Below are positions 12,144 to 23,100 of a DNA stretch of 64,000 nucleotides, piece by piece (position 1 is the stretch's first letter; every line of letters starts with the position of its first letter). The notes under the pieces are model-generated. The model saw only the letters and a program-made list of their open reading frames with translations. It searched no databases and was not told where the DNA came from. Source of the DNA: Serripes groenlandicus (taxonomy: Eukaryota; Mollusca; Bivalvia; Cardiida; Cardiidae); NCBI GenBank assembly GCA_031761405.1, contig JASEVX010000005.1:31111127-31175126 (forward strand), given 5' to 3'. Position numbers and translations under genes: made by a program.

Positions 12144-12640
12144 TCAATTTAGTTGACGAAATTGACCGTCGGACGAACAAAATATCTTTCTAAAAACTTC
12201 ATAGCGATCAGTCAATCAAAAGAGCTTCGTCAAGTTCGTCAATTCGTCAACTCGTCAATTTAGTTGACGAAATTGACGAAAAATAATAAATTCTAAAAAC
12301 GAATTGACGAAAAAATTACTTTATTTCTGTCTTTTAGATAATGTATCTGGACGTTTTGAATGCAAATTAGGCCGTTTTTCAACTTTCATGGCGATCAGTC
12401 ATTCAGAAGAGCTTTGTCAAGTTCGTCAATTCGTCAACACGTCAATTTTGTTGACGAATTGACGAAACAAATATGTTTCTAAAAACGTTATTTCTGTCTT
12501 TTAGATAATGTATTTGGACGTATTGAATGTAAATTAAACCCTTTTTCAACTTCCATAGCCATCAGTCATTCAGAAGGGCTACGTCAAGCTCGTCAATTCG
12601 TCAACACGTCAATTTTGTTGACGAATTGACGAAACCACCT
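11275..12640. repeat. Clustered palindromic CGTCAA/TTGACG motifs
   Basis: At about 11290, 11430, 11975, 12135, 12235, 12420 and 12590 there are blocks such as TTCGTCAACTCGTCAATTTA followed by GTTGACGAAATTGACGAA. Each block can fold on itself. Between blocks lies a conserved spacer with 'tagataatgtatctggacgt'. It behaves as a composite satellite whose unit carries a small hairpin. Confidence 0.75.
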
Positions 12641-12852
12641 GCAGCTGGCGTACGCCAGAGATCACGAAAATGGGATTAGGTTGCTTCTATCTGAAAAGCA
12701 TAATAACAAGGCAAGAGTAACAACAAAAAGGGCAGTGATAGATAAAATTAAACAACACTTTACTGAATTAATTTTTCAACATTGTTATAATTGAGAGAAA
12801 TCACATTTATTTATTAAATAAAAAGCATCGGATAAATATGCAACAAATGTGA

Positions 12853-12886
12853 CCCCCCCCCCCTCCCCCCCCACCCCCCCCCCCCC
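12853..12886 (+). repeat. C-rich homopolymer tract
   Basis: Nearly pure C (about 34 bases) interrupted by one T and one A. Confidence 0.9.
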
Positions 12887-12919
12887 TCAAAAAATGTACC
12901 TCCCACTTATAAACATAAG

Positions 12920-13150
12920 TGAAAACTGTGGTGCGGGAGATCGCGGGTTCGATCCCCAGCCGGATCACAACACATACTTGAAAAAATGGTTTCCTTATTA
13001 GCGCCCAGCGTTGCGAGTTTAGCAGTGTTTAGCATTGCGACTGATTCAATGGTGTCAGGATAAATGAACCAGTAATACTGGTAACTTACCCAGGAAAACG
13101 CCGTGATATGACTGCAAAATGTGTTTAAAGCGGCGTAAAAAATATCAAAC
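12920..13150 (+). mobile_element. tRNA-derived SINE (type 3)
   Basis: The B box is 'gcgggttcgatccccag'. It is followed by a body with 'tgtcaggataaatgaacca' and 'aaacgccgtgatatgactg' shared with copies at 10230 and, inverted, 54066. The tRNA part is incomplete at its 5' end. Confidence 0.65.
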
Positions 13151-13164
13151 AATCAATTGTCTAG

Positions 13165-13441
13165 TTTGGGTGATTGCGATTTACCGCAGTTTTACAACAA
13201 TGTTTCAGTCATATCACGGCGGCCAGTTCACCTACTGTACGCATGTGTTTCCAGGCTTTCTAACACCAGTAATCCACACAACAATCATTCCAAGCAACCG
13301 TCTGCTTTTTCACATAGACTGTTAGCGCATTGGTGGAAGACGAATGAAGCTTGTCACAATGACTTTTGACTGTTGATCGAGTTGGGGTTTTAACTCACAA
13401 CCCCTGGATTGACAGCCCGCTAACGATTGAGCTACAGGGGT
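13165..13441 (-). mobile_element. tRNA-derived SINE (type 2), minus strand
   Basis: Read on the minus strand: GTAGCTCAATCGTTAGCGGG (A box), 'tgtcaatccaggggttgtga' and a decayed B box, then a body ending in the 3' domain CCGTGATATGACTG. It is homologous to 23067-23318 and 61930-62222. A short inverted piece of type 3 SINE follows at 13442-13500. Confidence 0.7.
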
Positions 13442-13767
13442 TTTACGCCGCTGTCAACAATTTAGCAATCATATCACGGCATTTTCCTGAACAAGTTCTA
13501 CACAATCTGACTAAAGTACACGATCTGCGTAGCGTTAATAGGAGATGATTTTAATGAGATTGAAATCCCCGCTCTAGACAATTAAACGGGGGTTGTGTAT
13601 ATATATAAATCGTTGGAAACGTTGGAAAAAAACCTCAATTCACTCAATCAATAAAAACAGTTTGTGCAAAATAAAACATATTCAAATCAAGATCACGAAT
13701 AAATGTTTTTATTCATAAAATTGAAAATTACATTACATATTCTGTTTACTTATAATCATATTTATAT

Positions 13768-13947
13768 AGGTCCATTCCGGTATTTCCATTGTCCATTCCG
13801 GTCTATTCGGGTATATACAATGTCCATTCCGGTATTTCTATAAGTCCATTCCGGTCCATTTCGGTATTTCCGTAAGTCCATTCCGGTATTTCCATACGTC
13901 CATTCCGATCCATTCCTGCCTATTTCGGTCAATTCCGGTATTTCCAT
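13768..13947 (-). repeat. Short tandem array with 'gtccattccggtatttcc' unit
   Basis: About nine degenerate units of 14-24 bp built on GTCCATTCCGG plus TATTTCC(A/G)TA. On the minus strand the array gives a repetitive frame (GNTGMD-type), which is a by-product of the repeat. Confidence 0.8.
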
Positions 13948-15585
13948 GCACCCCGATTGCTTTGTTCAAATAAGGCGTAGGTTCGAATTTATGTAGTATT
14001 GTATTAAACTTGAAATCATCTTTCTGTTGGGATCTTAAATAACTCAGAACAATAACTAAATCTCTGTTTAATGATAGGGAAATAAAAGTGAAAGATTTTC
14101 GATGGGAAAAAAACATGCAACCAAAATTCGAAAAGAAGACTAGGAAAATATGACAGATTATGTGAAGGAGAAAACATGACCTGAATGAATTGAAAAAACC
14201 TAGAGTAATATATCACTGCTACTTTTTTTTACTCCTTGTTGTTGTAATCGATACTCACTAGGTCTATGTGAGATATTTGTTATTCTTTCTTACAAATCAT
14301 ACCAAGTAAACTGGATTATAATGATGTGACTGCATGCATCATTATCTGCACATGTTATTGTTGACAAAATGCCAGACTGGTTGCGATTTTGCCTTGTTTG
14401 TTGGACGTAATTGTTTGTTTATGTAAAACACGTGCCCATGTCAATTTCTATTATATGTTTTAAAAAGCCTACATTGATGACGATCCATTTTAATCGATAT
14501 TTAAAAAATAGCCAAATTATTTCATTATTTTTTTTCTATTCACTCGAATCATATTTTTAAAACAATGAATCACATACAAAGCCCTGATAATTTTGTCCTC
14601 ACTCCATAATATCTCTTATCATATATTGAATTTGACCCTATATTTTGGTTCTGGAAAGATTTGATCTTACTAATAAGTGCTGCTTATTTACGAAATAAAC
14701 GTAACAAATAATGATTGTAAAAATGTAAACAATAATTATGGCCTAAGTAGGCAATTTATCCTTTTGCCACAATCATGACAATGTCTGATCAGTAATTTTA
14801 CTATTTGTTATAACAATTTTGTATGAGTAAATCTAGTGCACATGTATAGGAATTTGGAGTCTTCCATGTTGATCCCACCTGTTTTACGGGAAATCATCCG
14901 AAATGATGTGACGTCATGATTGACTACGATAATTATCATGTTATTCTTCATGTTCAATACTTTCAAGATGGACATAACATAGTGTGTGATCTTAATTCTA
15001 ACACTATTGACAATTTCTCTTCTATACACGAAGAAGGATTTGTGCGTGATCTAAATGCAGTATATCGCTCTAAAATTTCCGGAACTATTTTTGGCTGTTG
15101 AAATTCCCTCCCGAGTATTTTTCATACAACGTTTCTCAGAGCGTATGCCGCTTGCGTTACTACGTTTGGCTTGACATTTTATGAATAAAGTCACAAGCTT
15201 TTGTTGTAAATGCCGTTTGGAAATTGAATTGTAACTGTGACGTTACTGTTTTAAATGACGTCATTCATGTGCTTTACCAACAATTTTGATGCGCTCGAAA
15301 ACGTTGTGTTAGAATGAGACAATAACAAATTGCCCATGGTGAGTTTAAGAACAATTGAAAAAGGTATAATAAAAATAAAATGTTCATAGACAGTTAATAA
15401 AACTGATTTCAAAATGTTTTGTTAGTTGAACAAAATCGAATATTTCCAAAACAAATACAATGGGGAGTAAAGATAGAATAGCCTACACATGATTTTTATC
15501 AAGGAAAACAACATCATGTCAAAACCTAGTTCCCCCTTAATTTGTATCCCTTTAAATTATAAACAAGTGCTAGAATTGAAATAGA
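13948..15585. other. No gene recognised
   Basis: AT-rich, apparently single-copy DNA. Frames reach about 90 codons at most, and none shows a recognisable motif or convincing splice borders. Confidence 0.45.
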
Positions 15586-15746
15586 TCTCATTTTGAGTGA
15601 TATACCGGTTCTTATATCACGATGTGTCGTTCAGGTTTGTATAAATTAATCACTCGGGCCATTCGGCCTTCATGATTAATTATTACACACCTGAACTCCC
15701 AATCGTGATATACGAGCCGGTATATCACTCAAAATGAGAGATTTTT
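15586..15746. mobile_element. Palindromic MITE of about 160 bp
   Basis: The left end 'tctcattttgagtgatatac' and right end 'gtatatcactcaaaatgaga' are reverse complements. The arms continue inward through TATATCACGAT/ATCGTGATATA and TTCAGGT/ACCTGAA to a loop of about 20 bp. A single copy is seen in this window. Confidence 0.75.
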
Positions 15747-16427
15747 CCTAAATATAACCTGAAAAAGATCTTTGGCCAAAATATTGAACTATGGAGTGTT
15801 TTTATTTTTGATCAAACACGGTCACCCATTGTTTACTGTAAAATGACGTTTTCTAGATCACCTTTTCAGTAAGAACGGTATTCAAAATTTATGTTATGAT
15901 GTCGTATAACTGTCGTCTATTATGACAATAATTTTCAATCCTTGTTTTTCTTCTGACTGACCGCTTTTTATAGATACCGAAAATGGCGACTCGCATAATT
16001 CTAGCAAGTTTCATGGGTTATTGAAAAAAAAAAAATCCTGCATGTTAGCAATGAACAAAAGATTTTTTTGAGTACCATTAAATAGTATTGGGGGATGGCA
16101 AGGGTTTTAGAACAAAGAAGAGGGTCCGGTCTCTAGATTCACCTAAATAAAAGTTACAAAGAATAATATAATATTTATTATGTTATATATTAAACAATAA
16201 AGTAATATAATTAATACTAAGAGTAAGGTACATTAGTGTTAACAGTTTCCTTATTTGTTAAAGTTAAATTTAGTATTTAGCATGGTGATAAATTTCTCAC
16301 ATTGTACCAATATTCTATTAATGGTGTCGCAGGAGATTTTAAATGTATGAAAGTAACTTGATTATAATGTACTAAGAAGGCGCTAGTGAAGTTTAAATAA
16401 TATTTTATTGACTTTTTTGTCATTATT
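15747..16427. other. No feature recognised
   Basis: AT-rich non-coding DNA with poly-A runs. Confidence 0.4.
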
Positions 16428-18408
16428 ATACCCCCGATAAACGAAGTTTAGAGGGGGTATATTGGAGTCACCCTGTGGTTGGTCCGTTGCGATTTTCTTT
16501 GTCCGGAGCATAACTTTAAAACTAATTGTTGGAATTTAATAAAACTTCATAGGATGATACAACACATTGAGAGGAAGTGCGGTGTACAGGAACCATAACT
16601 CTATTTTACCTAAATACAGAGTTATTGCCCTTTGTTACTTTTTCTTGTCCGGATAATTACTTAATAACTAACAGATGGAATCTAATAAAACTACATACAA
16701 TGGTAGAGCATAATCAGAGGAAGTGCAGTATACAAGAACCATAACTCTAATTTACATAATTACAGAGTTATTGCCCTTTGTTACTTTTTCTTATTCGTAG
16801 AGTCTTGTCCGGAGCATAACTTTAAAACAAATTGTTGAAATTTAATAAAACTTCATAGGATGATACAACACATTGAGACGAAGTGTGGTGTACAGGAACC
16901 ATAACTCTATTTTATCTAAATACAGAGTTATTGCCCTTTGTTACTTTTTCTTGTCCGGAGAATTACTTAATAACTAACAGATGGAATCTAATAAAACTAC
17001 ATACAATGGTAGAGCATAATGTGAGGAAGTGCAGTATACAAGAACCATAACTCTAATTTACATAATTACAGAGTTATTGCCCTTTGTTACTTTTTCTTGT
17101 TCGTAGTCTTGTCCGGAGCATAACTTTATAACTAATTGTTGGAATTTAATAAAACATCATAGGATGATACAACACAATGAGAGGAAGTGCGGTGTACAGG
17201 AACCATAACTCTATTTTACCTAAATACAGAGTTATTGCCCTTTGTTACTTTTTCTTGTCCGGAAAATTACTGAATAACTAACAGATGGAATCTAATAAAA
17301 CTACATACAATGGTAGAGCATAATCAGAGGAAGTGCAGTGTACAAGAACCATAACTCTACTTTACATAATTACAGAGTTATTGCCCTTTGTTACTTTTTC
17401 TTGTTCGTTGAGTCTTGTCCGGAGCATAACTTTAAAACTAATTGTTGGAATTTAATAAAACTTCATAGGATGATACAACACATTGAGAGGAAGTGCGGTG
17501 TACAAGAACCATAACTCTATTTTATCTAAATACATAGTTATTGCCCTTTGTTACTTTTTCTTGTCAGGAGAATTACTTAATAACTAACAGATGGAATCTA
17601 ATAAGACTGCATACAATGGTAGAGCATAATCAGAGGAAGTGCAGTGTACACGAACCATAACTCTAATTTACATAATTACAGAGTTATTGCCCTTTGTTAC
17701 TTTTTCTTGTCTGGAGAATTATTTAATAACTAACAGATGGAATCTTATAAAACTACATACAACGGTAGAGCATAATCAGAGGAAGTGCAGTGTACAAGAA
17801 CCATAACTCTACTTTACATAATTACAGAGTTATTGCCCTTTGTTACTTTTTCTTGTTCGTTGAGTCTTGTCCGGAGCATAACTTTAAAACTAATTGTTGG
17901 AATTTAATAAAACTTCATAGGATGATACAACACATTGAGAGGAAGTGCGGTGTACAAGAACCATAACTCTTTTTTACCTAAATACAGAGTTATTGCCCTT
18001 TGTTACTTTTTCTTGTCCAGAGAATTACTTAATAACTAACCGGTGGAATCTAATAAAACTGCATACAATGGTAGAGCATAATGAGAGGAAGTGCAGTGTA
18101 CAAGAACCATAACTCTTATTTACATAATTACAGAGTTATTGCCCTTTGTTACTTTTTCTTGTCTGGAGAATTATTTAATAACTAACAGATGGAATCTAAT
18201 AAAACTACATACAACGGTAGAGCATAATCAGAGGAAGTGCAGTGTACAAGAACCATAACTCTAATTTACATAATTACAGAGTTATTGCCCTTTGTAATCC
18301 AAAAATGAACAAAACAAGAATAACCCGATCCATAACATTGTCCTTTTAAGGTGGGGTTTCTAAATATTTCACAACCTTTCCTATCAGGGCGGCGTTCGGG
18401 GGTATTAA
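16428..18408 (+). mobile_element. 2-kb element of dimeric tandem repeats with CCCCC hairpin end
   Basis: The 5' end forms a hairpin (TATACCCCC...GGGGGTATA). The 3' end 'cgttcgggggtatt' is an inverted match to the 5' ATACCCCCGA...AACG. Inside are about six dimers of about 304 bp. Each dimer has a half with 'ggagcataactttaaaacta' and a half with 'aattacttaataactaacag', and both share 'cagagttattgccctttgtt'. The unit at 17708-17860 is a lone second half, a sign of unequal exchange. No coding capacity is visible. Confidence 0.75.
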
Positions 18409-18521
18409 TCACATTCAGTGATAGTTCTAGTTTATTTTGTTAGATATTAACCAAACTTTTGAAAGACTAAGAGCTATGTACTAACTTCCCGTATTAGTTG
18501 TTTTTTTAAAACATTTATGGA

Positions 18522-19402
18522 TTTTAAAAGTGCTCAAGTTGAGATATTGTGATCACATTTTGTCGGTCCACAATTGCCTTGTACATTCTACAGACAACAT
18601 TTTGCATGCAATCTCCATGAAAGTTTATCAGGGCATACATCTTCATCAAATATTGGCCAAGTTGAAAACTGGGTCATGTGAGGTCAAAAACAAGGTCACC
18701 AGGTCAAAATGAAGGCAGATCTTGTTAACACTCTTGATGCTGCATTTTTTTTATCTGTAGCATGTTTAAACTTAGGAAGAACAATTGTCTTGTTGATACC
18801 TAGGTCAAGATCAGAACTGGGTCAATAAAAAACTGTCATGTCCAGTCATAGACTAGGTCCTGAGGCCAAATTGAAGTAAAACCTTGTTAACACTAGAGAC
18901 AGCATTTTTGCTTCAGCAGCGTGAAACTTTGTCAGAATGTTTGTCTTGACAATATCTAGGCCAAGTTCGAATAATTTGAGCATTTTGAAATATTTCATAG
19001 AAATATTTGTTTTAGTGGTATCAAAGCTGTGTTCCAAAATAGGTCATGTCCGGTCAAAAACTAGGTCACTAGGCCAAGTTTAAGAAAAATCTTGTTTACA
19101 CTGAAGATACATTTTTTGCTTTTAAAAGCAGCTTGAAACTGTCAGAATGTTTGTCTTGACGATATCTAGGCAAAGTTCGAAGATGGGTTATGTCCGGTCA
19201 AAAGCTAGGTCACTAGGCCAAATTGAAGGAAATCTAATTAACACTCTGGAAGCCGTTTTTTTTTATTTGAGCATGTTGAAACTTGTGTCATTATAAAGTT
19301 TTGATGATAGTAACTTACCTGACAACAAAATGAGATATTGTGATTGACTATGTGGTTGTCATAACTCATGTGAGCTATCAAGGGCCATCATGGCCTTCTT
19401 TG
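18522..19402 (+). mobile_element. Helentron-like element, AGCTCACC family, decayed 5' end
   Basis: The 3' end has 'gtgagctatcaa', a GGGCCATCATGGCC hairpin and TTCTTTGTT. The body has repeated 'aggtcactaggccaaattga' and 'cttgttaacactc' modules. The 5' AGCTCACC sequence is degraded, but 'attgtgatcacattttgtc' is intact. Confidence 0.7.
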
Positions 19403-19844
19403 TTTCTTCTTTATGCTGTATTAAAAGTTATATAAGGTTTTTAATAAAAAGAAAATATGTTGCAGTTATTATATATATGTGGCTATGTATTGTCTACTCG
19501 GAGCATGAGAAAGGTGACGAATATAAATTACCAACATTCCTGATAGTACAGTACAAACCCATGTATCAATATACATGTACCATTCAATAACCTAAAAATG
19601 GCATATCAGGTAGATCTAATGGGTAAGAACTTGAGGATGATGCAATCCTGCTCAATATGTGTAAAATAGCGCTTCCTCTCTTTTATACTTTATGATGATT
19701 CAAAACATTTCATAAAATGATATAATTGTTGTTTAATCCATTTCCCTCTTACAATAATTCTACAACAGATGACATTCAAAACATCTATGTAAAAATTTGG
19801 TAAAAATGTCAGTAAATTATTATTTAATATGAATACTGTGCATT

Positions 19845-19925
19845 AGCCATTACTCCTTTAGCCACAATATCCTCAAAATATGTCTGCTGCAGATGTGTCA
19901 AAGTGCCTCTACATGTTGGAACGGG
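19845..19925 (+). repeat. Family A MITE 3' fragment upstream of exon 1
   Basis: 'agccacaatatcctcaaaat', 'gtctgctgcagatgtgtcaa' and a decayed end 'catgttggaacggg'. Confidence 0.4.
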
Positions 19926-19984
19926 TCGTTTATGCTTTTATTATTTCTTTTTGACACAGCTAGGTTTGATTATATACATACGTG

Positions 19985-20130
19985 ATGATGATGGGTCACA
20001 AGGTAACAGTGGGCAGTAGTTCTCTGTTAACCACGGATGTTAGTACGCCAGCTGTTGATAATACAACCATTACGCCCGATGTGATAGTTAACAACTGCTT
20101 TGGAGATTTCAACACAGTGGCTTGTATAAG
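19985..20130 (+). CDS. Coding exon 1 (residues 1-48 plus two bases)
   Basis: It starts at the first of three consecutive ATGs and ends ...GCTTGTATAAG before the donor GTATAT. It encodes a polar, Thr/Val/Asn-rich N-terminus with the sequon N26-T-T and no strong signal peptide. A pyrimidine-rich acceptor (TTCTTTTTGACACAG, ending about 19959) just upstream suggests this exon begins in 5'UTR and that a further untranslated exon lies to the left. The exon ends two bases into a codon; the next exon supplies G to give Arg49. Confidence 0.75.
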
Positions 20131-23100
20131 GTATATTATAATCCAACCATTTCCCTAATATAGAGTCAGAGATATCTTGGGGGAGTATCTATAATTGTTT
20201 TGTTTTCATGAGGTTTAATACCTTTTTCAACAGTATTTCAGTTGTATCATTGTGACAAAAAACTTATTCATTATCCCATGGTGACAAGCCAGTATTTGAA
20301 TAGGAAATTGCCTTGCCTTAACACACTCGACCATGATTGTCATGAGCATGCCTTGCCATAAAACACTCTACCATGATTGTCATGAGCATGCCTTGCCATA
20401 AAACATTCTACCATGATTGTCATGAGCATGCCTTGTCATAAAAACACTCTACCATGATTGTTATGAGCATGCCTTGTCATAAAACACTCTACCATGATTG
20501 TCATGAGCATGCCTTGCCATAAAACATTCTACCATGATTGTCATGAGCATGCCTTGCCATAAAACACTCTACCATGATTGTCATGAGCATGCCTTGCCAT
20601 AAAACACTCTACCATGATTGTTATGAGCATGCCTTGTCATAAAACACTCTACCATGATTGTTATGAGCATGCCTTGCCATAAAAACACTCTACCATGATT
20701 GTCATGAGCATGCCTTGCCATAAAACACTCTACCATGATTGTTATGAGCATGCCTTGTCATAAAAACACTCTACCATGATTGTTATGAGCATGCCTTGTC
20801 ATAAAACACTCTACCATGATTGTCATGAGCATGCCTTGCCATAAAACATTCTACCATGATTGTCATGAGCATGCCTTGCCATAAAACACTCTACCATGAT
20901 TGTTATGAGCATGCCTTGTCATAAAAACACTCTATCATGATTGTTATGAGCATGCCTTGCCATAAAACACTCAACCATGATTGTTATGAGCATGCCTTGC
21001 CATAAAACATTCTACCATGATTGTCATGAGCATGCCTTGTCATAAAACATTCTACCATGATTGTCATGAGCATGCCTTGTCATAAAAACACTCTATCATG
21101 ATTGTTATGAGCATGCCTTGCCATAAAACACTCTACCATGATTGTCATGAGCATGCCTTGCCATAAAACATTCTACCATGATTGTCATGAGCATGCCTTG
21201 TCATAAAAACACTCTACCATGATTGTTATGAGCATGCCTTGCCATAAAACATTCTACCATGATTGTCATGAGCATGCCTTGCCATAAAACATTCTACCAT
21301 GATTGTCATGAGCATGCCTTGTCATAAAAACACTCTACCATGATTGTTATGAGCATGCCTTGCCATAAAACATTCTACCATGATTGTCATGAGCATGCCT
21401 TGCCATAAAACATTCTACCATGATTGTCATGAGCATGCCTTGTCATAAAAACACTCTACCATGATTGTTATGAGCATGCCTTGCCATAAAACATTCTACC
21501 ATGATTGTTATGAGCATGCCTTGCTATAAAACACTCTACCATGATTGTTATGAGCATGCCTTGCCATAAAACATTCTACCATGATTGTCATGAGCATGCC
21601 TTGCCATAAAACACTCTACCATGATTGTTATGAGCATGCCTTGCCATAAAACACTCTACCATGATTGTTATGAGCATGCCTTGCCATAAAACATTCTACC
21701 ATGATTGTTATGAGCATGCCTTGCCATAAAACACTCTACCATGATTGTTATGAGCATGCCTTGCCATAAAGCACTCTACCATGATTGTCATGAGCATGCC
21801 TTGCCATAAAGCACTCTACCATGATTGTCATGAGCATGCCTTGCCATAAAACACTCTACCATGATTGTTATGAGCATGCCTTGCCATAAAACATTCTACC
21901 ATGATTGTTATGAGCATGCCTTGCCATAAAACATTCTACCATGATTGTCATGAGCATGCCTTGCCATAAAACATTCTACCATGATTGTTATGAGCATGCC
22001 TTGTCATAAAAACACTCTACCATGATTGTTATGAGCATGCCTTGCCATAAAACACTCTACCATGATTGTCATGAGCATGCCTTGCCATAAAACATTCTAC
22101 CATGATTGTCATGAGCATGCCTTGCCATAAAACACTACCATGATTGTTATGAGCATGCCTTGTCATAAAAACACTCTATCATGATTGTCATGAGCATGCC
22201 TTGTCATAAAACACTCTACCATGATTGTTATGAGCATGCCTTGCCATAAAACATTCTACCATGATTGTTATGAGCATGCCTTGCCATAAAACATTCTACC
22301 ATGATTGTTATGAGCATGCCTTGCCATAAAGCACTTGACCATGATTGTCATGAGCAGGGAATGAACATGGTACACCTGGTCTAAGAAAACATATGTTAAC
22401 CCTTCAACCATGACAGATTCTTAGGAAATATCTGTTACTGATTTATTTAAATAATAGTATGGGAATGGGATACTATCTACCCATGCTAAGCAAAATTACA
22501 TTTCTTACAAACTTCAGTATTCGTTCTTGAAAGGCAACTTAAGCTTTATAAGATAAACTGAAAATTAGGCGTTGAGAGGAATATTGAAAGGAAAATAAAT
22601 ACCTGTTAAAAATTATTTCCAATATCTGACAATCTGATGTATACTCCTTTCCCTCATATAGCCGCTTTCAGTCGCCTCTGCAGCAGAAAGCGTTTTGAAA
22701 ACATGGCGACAAAACTAGCAATTTCTCTTTTTGTCACAATGTTTTCAACTTTATTCAATTATTTCATTTAAAGGGAGTTTCAAAAAAAAATCAGGTATAT
22801 TTTCAAAGTCGTCTGCTGTTGAGTATTTGGATTTTGGAAGGAGACCTACATATTTACTTCTTGATTTGTCTGCAGGAGTTCAATATTGACGTTTTTTGGT
22901 GTACTGACGACCGTGTTGTGTGTGATAAAAGTGATACGACTCCATCAGGCTAATCATCAGAATTGGCACCAATACTTTATCTTCTACTGTGCATCTGTAG
23001 AGTGTATTCTAGGGTAAATATCATCATTTATACCCATTCAAGCTTTAACATGCTAAAACTCTTCCCGCAGCCAAGCCCCGGTAGCTCAGTCCGTAGCAAG

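Noticed and set aside
20325..22355. CRISPR-like look of a long regular 40-bp repeat array
   Set aside because: Units are directly contiguous with no unique spacers, and the array lies in an intron of a spliced animal gene. It is a minisatellite.
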